DNA of 43,102 bases from CAYONP01 sp964405335. Lineage in GTDB: Bacteria > Armatimonadota > UBA10988. The stretch spans positions 1 through 43,102 of the forward strand of contig CAYONP010000047.1 of assembly GCA_964405335.1 (NCBI GenBank), given 5' to 3'. The position numbers were made by a program, and so were the translations under genes. Shown here in pieces: positions 19,414 to 27,164 of the stretch; positions within the stretch are counted from its first letter, which is position 1, and each line of letters begins with the position of its first letter. The notes under the pieces were generated by a model. The model had not been told where the DNA came from, did not search any database, and was given only the letters and a program-made list of their open reading frames with translations.

Positions 19414-20523
19414 CTAGAAGGGCGGGACCTCCACCCCCCGGGTAGGGTCCACCGCACCCCCAGAGTCAGGACGAACGGAACCGGGGTCAGGGTTCCCACC
19501 AAGCACCGATCCGGTGCCCGTGCGATCGATCATCTCAGTCGTCGACTCGCCCGGATGCTCGCCGTTGGCCAGCGCGCCACCACCGCCCGCGCCGGGCAGC
19601 GGCGCCGGGGCGGCGTCGGGCCCGGCCTTCGGCGGCAGCGGCTCGCGGCGTGGCGTCGGGCGGACTGGCTGCGCCGGCTCGCGCTCGCTCTGGGCGATGT
19701 TGCCCACCGGCGGGCGAGGCGTGATCGGCGCCACCTGCGGCGGCTCGGGCACCAGGTCCTGCTCGATCACCGGCGCGTCGTCGTCGGCCGGCACTCCGAG
19801 CGGTATGCCCTCGCCGTGCTCTTCAATCACCACCGGCACATCGGCCGGCGCCGGGGCGATGATCACCCCGCTGTCGTCGACTTGGTCGGGCGTGACGTAG
19901 GCCGGCGACGGATCTTCGGCCACGCGGCTGGGCGGTGTCTCCTTGCCGCGGTTGATCAGCCCGACCGCCAGCAGAATCACCGCCGCCAGCGCCGCGGTGG
20001 CGAACCAGGGCCGGCGGAGCAGGCCATAGGCCGGCTGCGGCCGCCGGCGGCGCAACGGCAGCGCGCCGCGCTTCATCCGCTCGACATCGGCTTCGATCCG
20101 CCGGCGCAGCTCGCGCGGCGGCTCGACCTCCTCGACGTCGCCGAGCACATCGAGCATGCGCTGGTGCACCGCGGCGGTTTCGGCAAACTCGGCATCGACG
20201 GCCATGTAGTGCTCGACCACCGCCGACTGCGGCGCGGGCAGCTCGCCGTCGAGGTACTTGTCCAACCAGCCCAGCGCCGTGTCGCGCGGCACCTCGAGCG
20301 GCACCGCCTCGGCGCAGGCGCGGAGGATGCGCTCACGCAGACCGGCCGGCGGTTGCGCCTCGGGCAGCTCGCGAACCAGCCGAACGACCTCGGCCAGCGC
20401 CTCGAAGTCGTGGCGATCTTCGGGGTGGCCCTCGGACCAGGCCGCCAGCCAGCGGCGGTCCGCGTCGCTCAGCTCTCCATCGAGATAGACCGAGAGCAGC
20501 GCCAGTCGATCCAACCGATTCAT
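19414..20523 (-). CDS. Anti-sigma-like single-pass membrane protein with duplicated N-terminal domain
   Basis: The N-terminal ~190 residues hold two copies of a helical domain: LALLSVYLDGELSDADRRWL and LGWLDKYLDGELPAPQSAVV. Each is followed by a 'PPxxLRxRI' segment. 'YLDGEL' is the hallmark of putative zinc-finger/anti-sigma domains, but the zinc-binding HxxxCxxC is missing. A transmembrane helix follows (WFATAALAAVILLAVGLI, about residue 195), then a ~160-residue acidic, Pro-rich and Gly-rich extracytoplasmic tail. The ATG (MNRLDRLA) is chosen over an upstream in-frame start because the domain begins there. No sigma factor gene is adjacent. The next gene downstream encodes an outer-membrane barrel, so envelope sensing is possible. 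Confidence 0.68.
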   Translation of the reverse strand: MNRLDRLALLSVYLDGELSDADRRWLAAWSEGHPEDRHDFEALAEVVRLVRELPEAQPPAGLRERILRACAEAVPLEVPRDTALGWLDKYLDGELPAPQSAVVEHYMAVDAEFAETAAVHQRMLDVLGDVEEVEPPRELRRRIEADVERMKRGALPLRRRRPQPAYGLLRRPWFATAALAAVILLAVGLINRGKETPPSRVAEDPSPAYVTPDQVDDSGVIIAPAPADVPVVIEEHGEGIPLGVPADDDAPVIEQDLVPEPPQVAPITPRPPVGNIAQSEREPAQPVRPTPRREPLPPKAGPDAAPAPLPGAGGGGALANGEHPGESTTEMIDRTGTGSVLGGNPDPGSVRPDSGGAVDPTRGVEVPPF

Positions 20524-20551
20524 GATCCGTCTCGCCAGGCGGTAGGCTCCA

Positions 20552-20579
20552 CGCATACCGCTCCTAGCCCATTGGACAA
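20552..20579 (-). promoter_or_regulatory. Weak promoter candidate for the anti-sigma-like/barrel pair
   Basis: On the minus strand TTGTCC, a 16-base spacer and TATGCG lie about 30 bases upstream of the ATG. The -10 box is poor. The 173-bp gap also holds an imperfect palindrome around 20625-20640 (GGTTC...GAACC) that could be a terminator stem for the RDD gene. Both are tentative. Confidence 0.3.
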
Positions 20580-20696
20580 GCGATCCGACTCGGAGTTTCG
20601 CGATCCGCGGATTCCCGATTCCGGTTCGGCGCCGGAACCCTGACCACCTCTTCGCCTCGGCACGATCCGATCTCGATCTCGACCGTCACCATCATA

Positions 20697-21500
20697 CTAT
20701 AAGTTAGCCCGCCGTGTCGTCCAGCCGTTCCACAGCGCCTCGAGCCATGCCTCGTCGGCATCGGGGCCGGCCGGCTCGCCGCGCACCGGGCCCAGCCGCC
20801 GCCGTGGCTCGTCGGCCAGCCTGCTCGCCAGCTCGCGCCGGGCCTGCACGGGCAGCATCGAGCGTCGGCGCAGGTAGCCGCCGATCAAATCGATCTGCTC
20901 GCCGCTCACCTGGTCGAGCTGCGCCGCGGTGAACCGCGGACCAACCTGGCGGGTCGGCTCCTCGCCGGCGACCAGCCGGTCGAGCCAGGGCGTCGGCCGC
21001 TCGCGCACGACCAGTGTGCCGGCCGCCAGGTCGCCGAGCCGGCGGTGGTGGCGGTCGAACAGGCAGACCAGCCCGCCGAGCAGGTAGGGCGCGAGCAGCG
21101 GCGCGAGATCCAGGCCGCGGACGGTGTTGCGCAGCAGCACCGCCGGCCAGTCGACCGGCCGGCCATCGGCGCGCACCACGCGCAAGCCGAGCGCACGCTT
21201 GCCCGGCGTGCGGCCGTCGCGCGATTCGAACCAGACCGGGTAGGCCCAGAGAATGAGCCAGCCGAGGAGGATCGCGATGGTCCAGGCGGCGGTGCCGCCT
21301 CGGCCGGTCAGCCAGGCCAGTCGGCCGGTGAGCGCCAGCGCCGCGGCCGCGAGCAGCAGCCCGGCGAGCTGCCACAGCAGGTCGACCAGCGCGGCGGCGA
21401 AGCGGGAGCCGGGGCCGGCCAGCTCGAGGGGCAGCAGGGCACATTCGGGCGTCAGCACGTCGATCCGCCGGCTGAGATCCAACCCGGGCTCCGACGGCAT
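20697..21500 (-). CDS. RDD-family membrane protein
   Basis: RDD proteins are small polytopic membrane proteins of mostly unknown role, some linked to ion exchange. The 267-residue protein has the family hallmarks: LAGPGSRFAAALVDLL in the first helix (Arg and Asp of RDD), RTPGKRALGLRVVRADG after the second hydrophobic region, and DRHHRRLGDLAAGTLVV. Three or four hydrophobic segments span about residues 27-160. A ~90-residue charged cytoplasmic tail follows. The ATG lies only 6 bases after the tRNA-His 3' end and has no Shine-Dalgarno on this strand. It is therefore probably made from a tRNA-mRNA transcript after processing. The upstream frame into the tRNA was not used. Confidence 0.82.
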   Translation of the reverse strand: MPSEPGLDLSRRIDVLTPECALLPLELAGPGSRFAAALVDLLWQLAGLLLAAAALALTGRLAWLTGRGGTAAWTIAILLGWLILWAYPVWFESRDGRTPGKRALGLRVVRADGRPVDWPAVLLRNTVRGLDLAPLLAPYLLGGLVCLFDRHHRRLGDLAAGTLVVRERPTPWLDRLVAGEEPTRQVGPRFTAAQLDQVSGEQIDLIGGYLRRRSMLPVQARRELASRLADEPRRRLGPVRGEPAGPDADEAWLEALWNGWTTRRANL

Positions 21501-21506
21501 GGGGAG

Positions 21507-21581
21507 GGTGGCTGAAGGGACTTGAACCCTCGGCCTCCAGGGCCACAACCTGGCGCTCTAACCGACTGAGCTACAGCCACC
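21507..21581 (-). tRNA. tRNA-His(GTG)
   Basis: Acceptor GGTGGCTG pairs over eight bases with CAGCCACC, which gives the extra G-1:C73 pair unique to tRNA-His. The anticodon stem CCAGG/CCTGG encloses loop TTGTGGC, so the anticodon is GTG. The T arm is GAGGG-TTCAAGT-CCCTT. CCA is not encoded. It is followed at once by the RDD gene. Confidence 0.97.
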
Positions 21582-21592
21582 GCGACGTGCGC

Positions 21593-21621
21593 ATGGTAGC
21601 ACCGGCGCCGGCGACCGTCAA
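21593..21621 (-). promoter_or_regulatory. Predicted promoter of tRNA-His (and RDD gene)
   Basis: On the minus strand TTGACG, a 17-base spacer and TACCAT lie 11 bases from the mature tRNA 5' end. Spacing is ideal and both boxes are near consensus. It is built like the tRNA-Leu and rpsL promoters. Confidence 0.75.
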
Positions 21622-21630
21622 GCGACTAAG

Positions 21631-21643
21631 AGGGTCTGACCCT
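21631..21643. repeat. Perfect short palindrome AGGGTC-T-GACCCT
   Basis: A 6-bp inverted repeat around one base, in the divergent gap between tRNA-His and the sulfatase. The core GGGTC...GACCC matches the ends of the mini-element at 34836-34922 and may be a remnant of the same repeat family or an operator. It lies just upstream of the sulfatase promoter candidate. Confidence 0.4.
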
Positions 21644-21658
21644 GGTTATGAGCGCGGC

Positions 21659-21688
21659 TTGCCGCCGCCGGCCCGCCGGTGGTACGCT
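21659..21688 (+). promoter_or_regulatory. Promoter candidate of the sulfatase gene
   Basis: TTGCCG, an 18-base spacer and TACGCT lie just ahead of the ATG, leaving a leader of roughly a dozen bases that includes the GAGGT ribosome-binding site. Boxes are moderate. Confidence 0.4.
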
Positions 21689-21706
21689 CGCCGCGAGGTC
21701 AGCGCG

Positions 21707-23245
21707 ATGGGTCGACCACCGAACTTCCTGCTCATCACCACCGATCAGCAGCGTTGGGATAGTCTCGGCGCCTATGGCAACCCGGTCGGCGCCACGCCGC
21801 ACCTCGATCGACTGGCCGAGGCGGGTCTGCGCTGCGATGCCTGTTCGGTCAACAACCCGCTGTGCATGCCGTCGCGGGCGAGCATCCTGACCGGCCGCTA
21901 CCCGCACGGCCACCGCGTCTGGTGCAACGGCGTCGCGCTGCGCACCGAAGAGCTGCCACTGCCGCGGCTGCTCAGCGAGGCCGGCTACGTCACCGGGCTG
22001 GTCGGCAAGGCGCACTTCACACCCTACTCGGCCGACGAGCCGGAGCCGCACTTCTGGGACACCGGCCAGCTCTGGCGCCGGCGGCCGGAGCTGGCCGACG
22101 AGCATGGGCCCTGGTACGGGTTCGATCACGTCGAGCTGACCATCGGGCATTTCGACCCGCAGGTCGGCCACTACGGCGCCTGGCTGCGTGAGCATCATCC
22201 CGGCACCCAGCACCTGGCCGACCCGGCCCACGCGCTGCGCCGGGGCATCGCGCCGCAGTCGTGGAAGTCGGCCATGCCGCTCGAGGCGCACGCCAGCACC
22301 TATGTCGGCGAGCGGAGCGAGGCGTTTCTGCGGGCGCACCGCGACCGGGCGTTCTGCCTCTGGGCCAGCTTCGGCGATCCACACCACCCGTTCCGACCGC
22401 CGGCGCCCTACTGCTGGCAGTTCGACGACGCCGACGTGCCCCCGCCGGCGACCCGGCCGGGCGAGCTGGTGCACAAGCCGCCGCATCACCTCGACTACCA
22501 CGCCGGCCGGATCGAGCGCATGGAGGGCGGCGGGCGCAACATGGCCGGGGCCTTCATCGACGAGGCGATGACGCGCGAGATCCACCGCCACACCTACGGC
22601 ATGATCGGACTGGTCGACGAGACGATCGGCCGCCTCCTGGCCACGCTCGACGAGCTCGACCTGGCCGATGACACGGTGGTCTGCTTCACCAGCGACCACG
22701 GGGATCTGCTCGGCGACCATGGCCTGTGGAACAAGGGGCCGTTCATGTATGAGGGCCTGACCCGCGTGCCGATGCTCTGGCGCTGGCCGGGCGGCTGCCC
22801 GCCGGGCCGCGCCACTGGCGGCCTGATCGGCCTGATGGATATCTACCCGACCTTCCTCGACCTGGCGGGCATCGGGTTGCCGCGCCTGGAGCAGTACCTC
22901 GACGATCCGTCGCGCTGTTACCCCAGTCTGGTCCACGGTCGCAGCCTCGCACCGCTGCTCCGCGGCGAGACCGAGCAGCACCGCGAGCAGGTGATGATCG
23001 AGTGCCTCAGCGGTTGGCGGCCCGACCTCAACCTGCGCTGCCTGCGCACTGAGCGGTGGAAGTGCACCATCTATCCTGGGCACGCATACGGCGAGCTGTA
23101 CGATCTAGAGAATGACCCACACGAGTTCGAGAACCTGTGGGCGTCCGCCGCTCACCGCACCGTGCGCGACGACCTGCGGCTGGCCATCCTGGATGAGCTG
23201 CTGCGCACCGAGGATCACTGGCCGCGGAAACACTCGCACGCCTGA
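21707..23245 (+). CDS. Cys-type sulfatase / phosphonate-monoester-hydrolase-like enzyme
   Basis: These enzymes hydrolyse sulfate (or phosphonate/phosphate) esters using formylglycine made from a Cys in C-x-P-x-R. The 512-residue protein has the metal residue region ITTDQQRWDSLG, the modification site CMPSRASILTGR with Cys53, GLVGKAHF, FGDPHHPF, and SDHGDLLGDHGLWNKG. No signal peptide is seen, so it should stay in the cytosol, as phosphonate monoester hydrolases do. It needs a formylglycine-generating enzyme that is not in this window. The ATG (MGRPPNFLL) has GAGGT seven bases upstream; a longer in-frame start overlaps the tRNA promoter region and was rejected. It stands alone, 18 bases before the small membrane-protein gene. 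Confidence 0.9.
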   Translation: MGRPPNFLLITTDQQRWDSLGAYGNPVGATPHLDRLAEAGLRCDACSVNNPLCMPSRASILTGRYPHGHRVWCNGVALRTEELPLPRLLSEAGYVTGLVGKAHFTPYSADEPEPHFWDTGQLWRRRPELADEHGPWYGFDHVELTIGHFDPQVGHYGAWLREHHPGTQHLADPAHALRRGIAPQSWKSAMPLEAHASTYVGERSEAFLRAHRDRAFCLWASFGDPHHPFRPPAPYCWQFDDADVPPPATRPGELVHKPPHHLDYHAGRIERMEGGGRNMAGAFIDEAMTREIHRHTYGMIGLVDETIGRLLATLDELDLADDTVVCFTSDHGDLLGDHGLWNKGPFMYEGLTRVPMLWRWPGGCPPGRATGGLIGLMDIYPTFLDLAGIGLPRLEQYLDDPSRCYPSLVHGRSLAPLLRGETEQHREQVMIECLSGWRPDLNLRCLRTERWKCTIYPGHAYGELYDLENDPHEFENLWASAAHRTVRDDLRLAILDELLRTEDHWPRKHSHA

Positions 23246-23263
23246 GCGGCCGGGTGCGTTACA

Positions 23264-23548
23264 ATGGGCACCATGTGGCGTTGGTGGCGAGCACGGTGGA
23301 TCGTCGGCTTCGGCGCCGGGCCGACGGCGGCTTGGCGGATCCTCTCCGCCGTGGTGCTGTTCGGGCTGCTGCTCCACCTGGTCCTGGTCTCGATGCTGGT
23401 CGGCGGCGGGCTGCCGCCGCCCCGCCAGGACCCGGAGCCGCGCCATGAGGCCGCGCCGGCACACCTGCCGATGCCGCACACCCGGCCGCCGGTCGATGGC
23501 CGGGGCGGAGCCTGGCAATACGTCCCGCCGTTGACCGAGAGACGGTGA
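23264..23548 (+). CDS. Small single-pass membrane protein ahead of hemW
   Basis: This protein of 94 residues (91 if the second ATG at 23273 is used) has a Trp/Arg-rich start (MWRWWRARW), one strong transmembrane helix (ILSAVVLFGLLLHLVLVSMLV) and a Pro-rich tail. It resembles no family I can name. Support for a real gene comes from its exact GTGA overlap with hemW, the same spacing used throughout this operon. A -10-like TACAAT at 23260-23265 overlaps the first ATG and would give a start of transcription near the second ATG. The mRNA may therefore be leaderless from 23273. No good -35 box is seen. Confidence 0.6.
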   Translation: MGTMWRWWRARWIVGFGAGPTAAWRILSAVVLFGLLLHLVLVSMLVGGGLPPPRQDPEPRHEAAPAHLPMPHTRPPVDGRGGAWQYVPPLTERR

Positions 23549-24681
23549 CCCCCGCGCCGCGGTCGGTCTATCTCCACCTGCCCTTCTGCACCCGCCGCTG
23601 CCCTTACTGCGACTTCGCCACCGAGGCGCTGCCCCGCGATGCCGACGGCTCGCGCGTGGCTCGGTACACCCGCGCGCTGCGGCGCGAGATTGAGCAGGCG
23701 GCGCCGGCACCGGCCTCGACCGTCTTCTTCGGCGGCGGCACGCCGACGGTCATGCCGCCGGCCGACCTGCTCGGGCTGCTCGAGCTCCTCGCGCAACGTG
23801 GCGGGCTCGACGGTGCCGAAATCACCTGCGAGGCGAACCCGACCACGGTCGAGGCGGCGCTGCTGGGCGAGCTGCGCGCGGGGGGCGTCAATCGTCTCAG
23901 CCTGGGCGTGCAGAGCTTCGACGATGGCCTCCTGCGCGCCATCGGGCGGAACCACAGCGCCGGCGAGGCGACCGCCGCGTTCGACGCCGCGCGGCGGGCC
24001 GGCTTCGCGCGGATCAACCTCGACCTGATGTTCAACCTGCCGGGCCAGTCGCTGGCGGCGTGGCGCTCGTCGCTGGAGACATTACTCGCCCTGGCGCCCG
24101 AGCATGTCTCGTGCTACAGCCTGACCGTCGAACCGGAGACGCCGTTCGGCGAGTGGGTCGAGCAGGGGCGGGTGACCATGCCCTCGGACGACCTCGACGC
24201 AGACCAGTACGAGCTGGCCATGGAGCTGCTCGGCGCGGCGGGCTACCGGCAATACGAGATCTCGAACTGGGCGCTGCCCGGCGAGGAGTGCCGGCACAAC
24301 CTGACCTACTGGTACAATGAGCCGTACCGTGGGTTCGGCCTCAGCGCCGCGTCGTATGAGGCCGGCCGGCGATGGGTCAACCACCGCCGGTATGAGCCCT
24401 ACGTCGCCGCAATCGAGCGGGGCGACGACCCGCTGGCGGAGGCTGAGGAGCCCGACCGGCGGCGCGACATGAGCGAGACGATGTTCTGCGGCCTGCGGCT
24501 CAACCGCGGCGTCGAGCGGGCGCGCTTCGCGGCTCGCTACGGCGAGTCGGTCGAGGCGGCCTTCGGCCAGACGCTGGCCGGCCTGGTCGAACGCGGGCTG
24601 CTTGAGTGCGTCGACGGGGCGTGGCGGCTGACCGCGCGGGGCCGCATGTTGGCCAACCAGGTGTTCCGGGAGTTCTGCTGA
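23545..24681 (+). CDS. hemW: HemW-type radical SAM protein (heme chaperone; formerly HemN-like)
   Basis: HemW binds heme and a radical-SAM 4Fe-4S cluster and is thought to hand heme to target proteins; it is not the true coproporphyrinogen oxidase HemN. The protein is 378 residues, the usual size. SVYLHLPFCTRRCPYCDF holds the cluster cysteines 15, 19 and 22, followed by FFGGGTPTVMP, the SLGVQSFDDGLLRAIGR block, NLDLMFNLPGQS and the C-terminal HemN domain. It starts at a GTG overlapping the previous stop. It heads a block whose other members are mreC, mreD and tsaE. Confidence 0.92.
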   Translation: MTPAPRSVYLHLPFCTRRCPYCDFATEALPRDADGSRVARYTRALRREIEQAAPAPASTVFFGGGTPTVMPPADLLGLLELLAQRGGLDGAEITCEANPTTVEAALLGELRAGGVNRLSLGVQSFDDGLLRAIGRNHSAGEATAAFDAARRAGFARINLDLMFNLPGQSLAAWRSSLETLLALAPEHVSCYSLTVEPETPFGEWVEQGRVTMPSDDLDADQYELAMELLGAAGYRQYEISNWALPGEECRHNLTYWYNEPYRGFGLSAASYEAGRRWVNHRRYEPYVAAIERGDDPLAEAEEPDRRRDMSETMFCGLRLNRGVERARFAARYGESVEAAFGQTLAGLVERGLLECVDGAWRLTARGRMLANQVFREFC

Positions 24682-25521
24682 GTGGCGGCGCGGAGCGGGC
24701 GGCGCTGGTTCTGGATTGTGGTCCTGCTCGCCGGGTGCCTGCTGGCGGGCATGGAGTCGCGCCCGCAGCGGCTGGGCGGGGCGACGCCGGTCGGCGATGT
24801 GGCGTCCAGCATCGGCCGACCGTTCCAGTCCGTGCTGACCGGCCTGGGCGACAGCCTCGAGCGCGCCTGGTCGCGGATCGTCCGTTCGGGCGAGCTGGAG
24901 CGGGAGAACGCCCGGCTGCGCCGCCAGCTTGCCCAGAGCCACGGACAGTACGAGCAGCTCGTCGAGTGGCGCGAGGAGGTCGCCCGGCTGCGTGGGCTGC
25001 TCGAACTGCGCGACCGCGCCGGCGGGCCGACCGTCGCCGCGCGGGCGATTGGGCGTGGGCCGAGCCCGTGGTTCGAGACCCTCGCGCTGAACGTCGGCCG
25101 TGCCGACGGCGTGGCGCCGGGCTGCGCCGTGCTGGCGCCCGGCGGGCTGCTCGGCCAGGTCTACCAGGTCAGCGCGCGCAGCTCGCGCGTGCTCTGCCTG
25201 ACCGACCGCGACGGCGCGGTGGGCGTGCGCCTGCAGCCGGACCGGGCGCGCCATGTCGTCGGCGTGATGAAGGGCACCGGCGGCGAGCTCTGCGAGCTGT
25301 CGTATGCCGCCAGCGAGGCCGACGTGCGGCCGGGCGACGCGGTGGTCACCTCGGGTCAGGAGTTCGGCAGCCTGTTTCCGCCCGGCCTGCTGGTCGGGCA
25401 CGTGGTGACCGTCGAGCGTCGGCCCGACGAGTCGCTGCTGCTGGCCGGCGTGCGCCCGGCCGTCGAGGTCGACCGCATCGAGGAGGTGCTGGTCCTCCTG
25501 CCGGCGGAGCCACGGCGGTGA
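24682..25521 (+). CDS. mreC: Rod-shape-determining protein MreC
   Basis: MreC is a bitopic elongasome protein that links cytoplasmic MreB to periplasmic cell-wall synthases. The 279-residue protein has one N-terminal transmembrane helix (WFWIVVLLAGCLLAGM) and a coiled coil at ~65-110 (LERENARLRRQLAQSHGQYEQL). It has the double beta-barrel core with VGRADGVAPGCAVLAPGGLLGQV and DVRPGDAVVTSG...FPPGLLVGHV. The GTG start directly abuts the hemW stop. mreB is absent from the window, so it is not the usual mreBCD cluster. Confidence 0.93.
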   Translation: MAARSGRRWFWIVVLLAGCLLAGMESRPQRLGGATPVGDVASSIGRPFQSVLTGLGDSLERAWSRIVRSGELERENARLRRQLAQSHGQYEQLVEWREEVARLRGLLELRDRAGGPTVAARAIGRGPSPWFETLALNVGRADGVAPGCAVLAPGGLLGQVYQVSARSSRVLCLTDRDGAVGVRLQPDRARHVVGVMKGTGGELCELSYAASEADVRPGDAVVTSGQEFGSLFPPGLLVGHVVTVERRPDESLLLAGVRPAVEVDRIEEVLVLLPAEPRR

Positions 25522-26006
25522 AGCTCGGCGGCGTGGTGCTGATCACCGTCCTGCTGGTCGCCTGCTGCTGGGTGCAGGGGGTCTGGCTCAGCCAGCTTGC
25601 AGTCCGCGGCGAGTGGCCCGATCTCTGTCTCGTCGCGGTGGTGCTCCTGCCGCTCTTCTACGGTGGCGAGGCGGGGCTGATCGCCGGCGTCGTCTCGGGC
25701 TTGGCGATGGGCTTCGCGGTGGGCACCGCCATGCCGGCCTTCTTTGCCTCGCGGGTGCTCACCGGCGTCGCCGCCGACGGGCTGCGACAGCGCTTCCACA
25801 GCGACAACCTGATTGTCCAGGCGGCCGCCGTGACCGCCGGCACGCTGCTCGCCGAGGTGGTCTTCGCCGTCTTCGCCCCCGCCGTGCTGGGGCCCGACTG
25901 GGCCGCGCGCGTGCTTCTCCGCGCCGGCCTCAACGGACTGGCCGCGCCGCCGCTGGCCGTGTTGCTGCGCCGGCTGCCGCTGCGGCCCGAACAGGAGAGT
26001 GGATGA
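25518..26006 (+). CDS. mreD: Rod-shape-determining protein MreD
   Basis: MreD is a small polytopic elongasome protein. At 162 residues with about five hydrophobic segments it has the right size and profile. Its LCLVAVVLLPLFYGGEAGLIAGVVSGL matches the family's conserved first helices. The start is a GTG within GTGA shared with the mreC stop. Its own stop overlaps the tsaE start as ATGA. Sequence conservation in MreD is weak; the position after mreC is the main support. Confidence 0.85.
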   Translation: MKLGGVVLITVLLVACCWVQGVWLSQLAVRGEWPDLCLVAVVLLPLFYGGEAGLIAGVVSGLAMGFAVGTAMPAFFASRVLTGVAADGLRQRFHSDNLIVQAAAVTAGTLLAEVVFAVFAPAVLGPDWAARVLLRAGLNGLAAPPLAVLLRRLPLRPEQESG

Positions 26007-26434
26007 TCCACGTCGCCCTGGCCGACGAGGAGGCCACCCGGCGGCTCGGCCGCCGGCTCGGCGAGGGGCTCGCCGCGGGCAGTGTGGTGGCCCTCTACGG
26101 CCCGCTCGGGGCGGGCAAGACCACGCTCTGTCAGGGCCTTGCCGTGGCGCTCGGCGTGGTCGGGCCGGTGCCCAGCCCGACCTTCGTGCTGATGCGCGAG
26201 TACCTCGGCCGGCTGCGGCTGGTCCACGTCGATGCCTATCGGCTCGGCGAGCTCGACGACGCGCTGGCGATTGGGCTCGACGAGCATCTGCCCGGCGACG
26301 GCGTGACGGTCGTCGAGTGGGCCGAGCGGGTGGCCGAGCTGCTGCCCGGCGACGCGGTCCACGTGCGGCTGAACTATCAGGACGGCGGGCGCAGCGCCGA
26401 AATCGACGGCGCGGAGTGGCTCGATGGCGAGTGA
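26003..26434 (+). CDS. tsaE: tRNA t6A threonylcarbamoyltransferase ATPase subunit TsaE
   Basis: TsaE is the ATPase that cycles the TsaB-TsaD complex during t6A37 formation on ANN-decoding tRNAs. The 143-residue protein has Walker A GPLGAGKTT with Lys39, the SPTFVLMREY switch and HVDAYRLGELDDALAIGLDE, plus VVEWAERV. These are all family signatures. It overlaps mreD by four bases and tsaB by eleven. tsaD is not in the window. Confidence 0.95.
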   Translation: MIHVALADEEATRRLGRRLGEGLAAGSVVALYGPLGAGKTTLCQGLAVALGVVGPVPSPTFVLMREYLGRLRLVHVDAYRLGELDDALAIGLDEHLPGDGVTVVEWAERVAELLPGDAVHVRLNYQDGGRSAEIDGAEWLDGE

Positions 26435-27164
26435 CGACCGGCTCATCCTCGGCCTCGAAACGGCCACCGGCCTGGCCTCGCTGGCGCTGCTCGACGCGGC
26501 CGGCGAGCTGGTCGCCGAGTCGACCTTCCGGGCCCAGCGCAGCATGGCCCAGCGCCTGGTGCCCGAGCTGGCGGCGATCTGCCGGCGCGTCGACGCCACG
26601 CCGGCCGACCTCGGCGCCGTCGCCGTCGGGCTCGGGCCGGGTTCGTTCACCAGCCTGCGCGTCGGCCTGGCCACGGCGAAGGCCGTCGCCGCGGCGCTCG
26701 ATCTGCCGATTGTCGGCGTCTCGTCGCTCGAGGCGCTCGCCTCGGCCGCGCCGCTGCACCTGCGGCAGCCGATCTGCGCGGTCATCGCCGCGCCGAAGCG
26801 GTACCTCTACGCGGCTCTCTATGCGCGGCGGGAGCGCGCGCCGGCCAACTGCCTGTTCGGACCCCTGCGCCTGCCGGTCGAAGAGCTGGCCGCCCGGCTG
26901 GCTGCCGTCGGCCACAGCGTTGCAGTCACCGGGTCGCTGACCGCCGAGACGCGGGCACCGCTCGAGGCGGCCGGCTGCCATTTCGCCGCGGCCTATCACA
27001 ACGCCCCGCGGGCGGCGACTGTCGCGCATCTGGGCCGTCGACGGCTGGCCGCCGGCGAGGTCGACCAGGCGATGCTGCTGACGCCGCTCTACGCCGAACC
27101 GTCGGAGCCGGAGGTGCGGCTCGGGCAGACGTTCGCCCGCGCGATGGGACCTGATCGTGAGTGA
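26424..27164 (+). CDS. tsaB: tRNA t6A modification protein TsaB
   Basis: TsaB is an inactive ASKHA-fold relative of TsaD that serves as its scaffold. The 246-residue protein opens ILGLETATGLASLALLDAAG and contains VGLGPGSFTSLRVGLATAK, matching the family GPGSFTGLR-x-G motif with Ser for Gly. The start is the ATG 11 bases inside tsaE. The next gene overlaps its end. It is slightly longer than E. coli TsaB (231). Confidence 0.93.
   Translation: MASDDRLILGLETATGLASLALLDAAGELVAESTFRAQRSMAQRLVPELAAICRRVDATPADLGAVAVGLGPGSFTSLRVGLATAKAVAAALDLPIVGVSSLEALASAAPLHLRQPICAVIAAPKRYLYAALYARRERAPANCLFGPLRLPVEELAARLAAVGHSVAVTGSLTAETRAPLEAAGCHFAAAYHNAPRAATVAHLGRRRLAAGEVDQAMLLTPLYAEPSEPEVRLGQTFARAMGPDRE

Noticed and set aside
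19414..20523. True zinc-binding anti-sigma factor
   Set aside because: The HxxxCxxC ligands are absent in both copies and no sigma factor gene adjoins, so only 'anti-sigma-like' is claimed.
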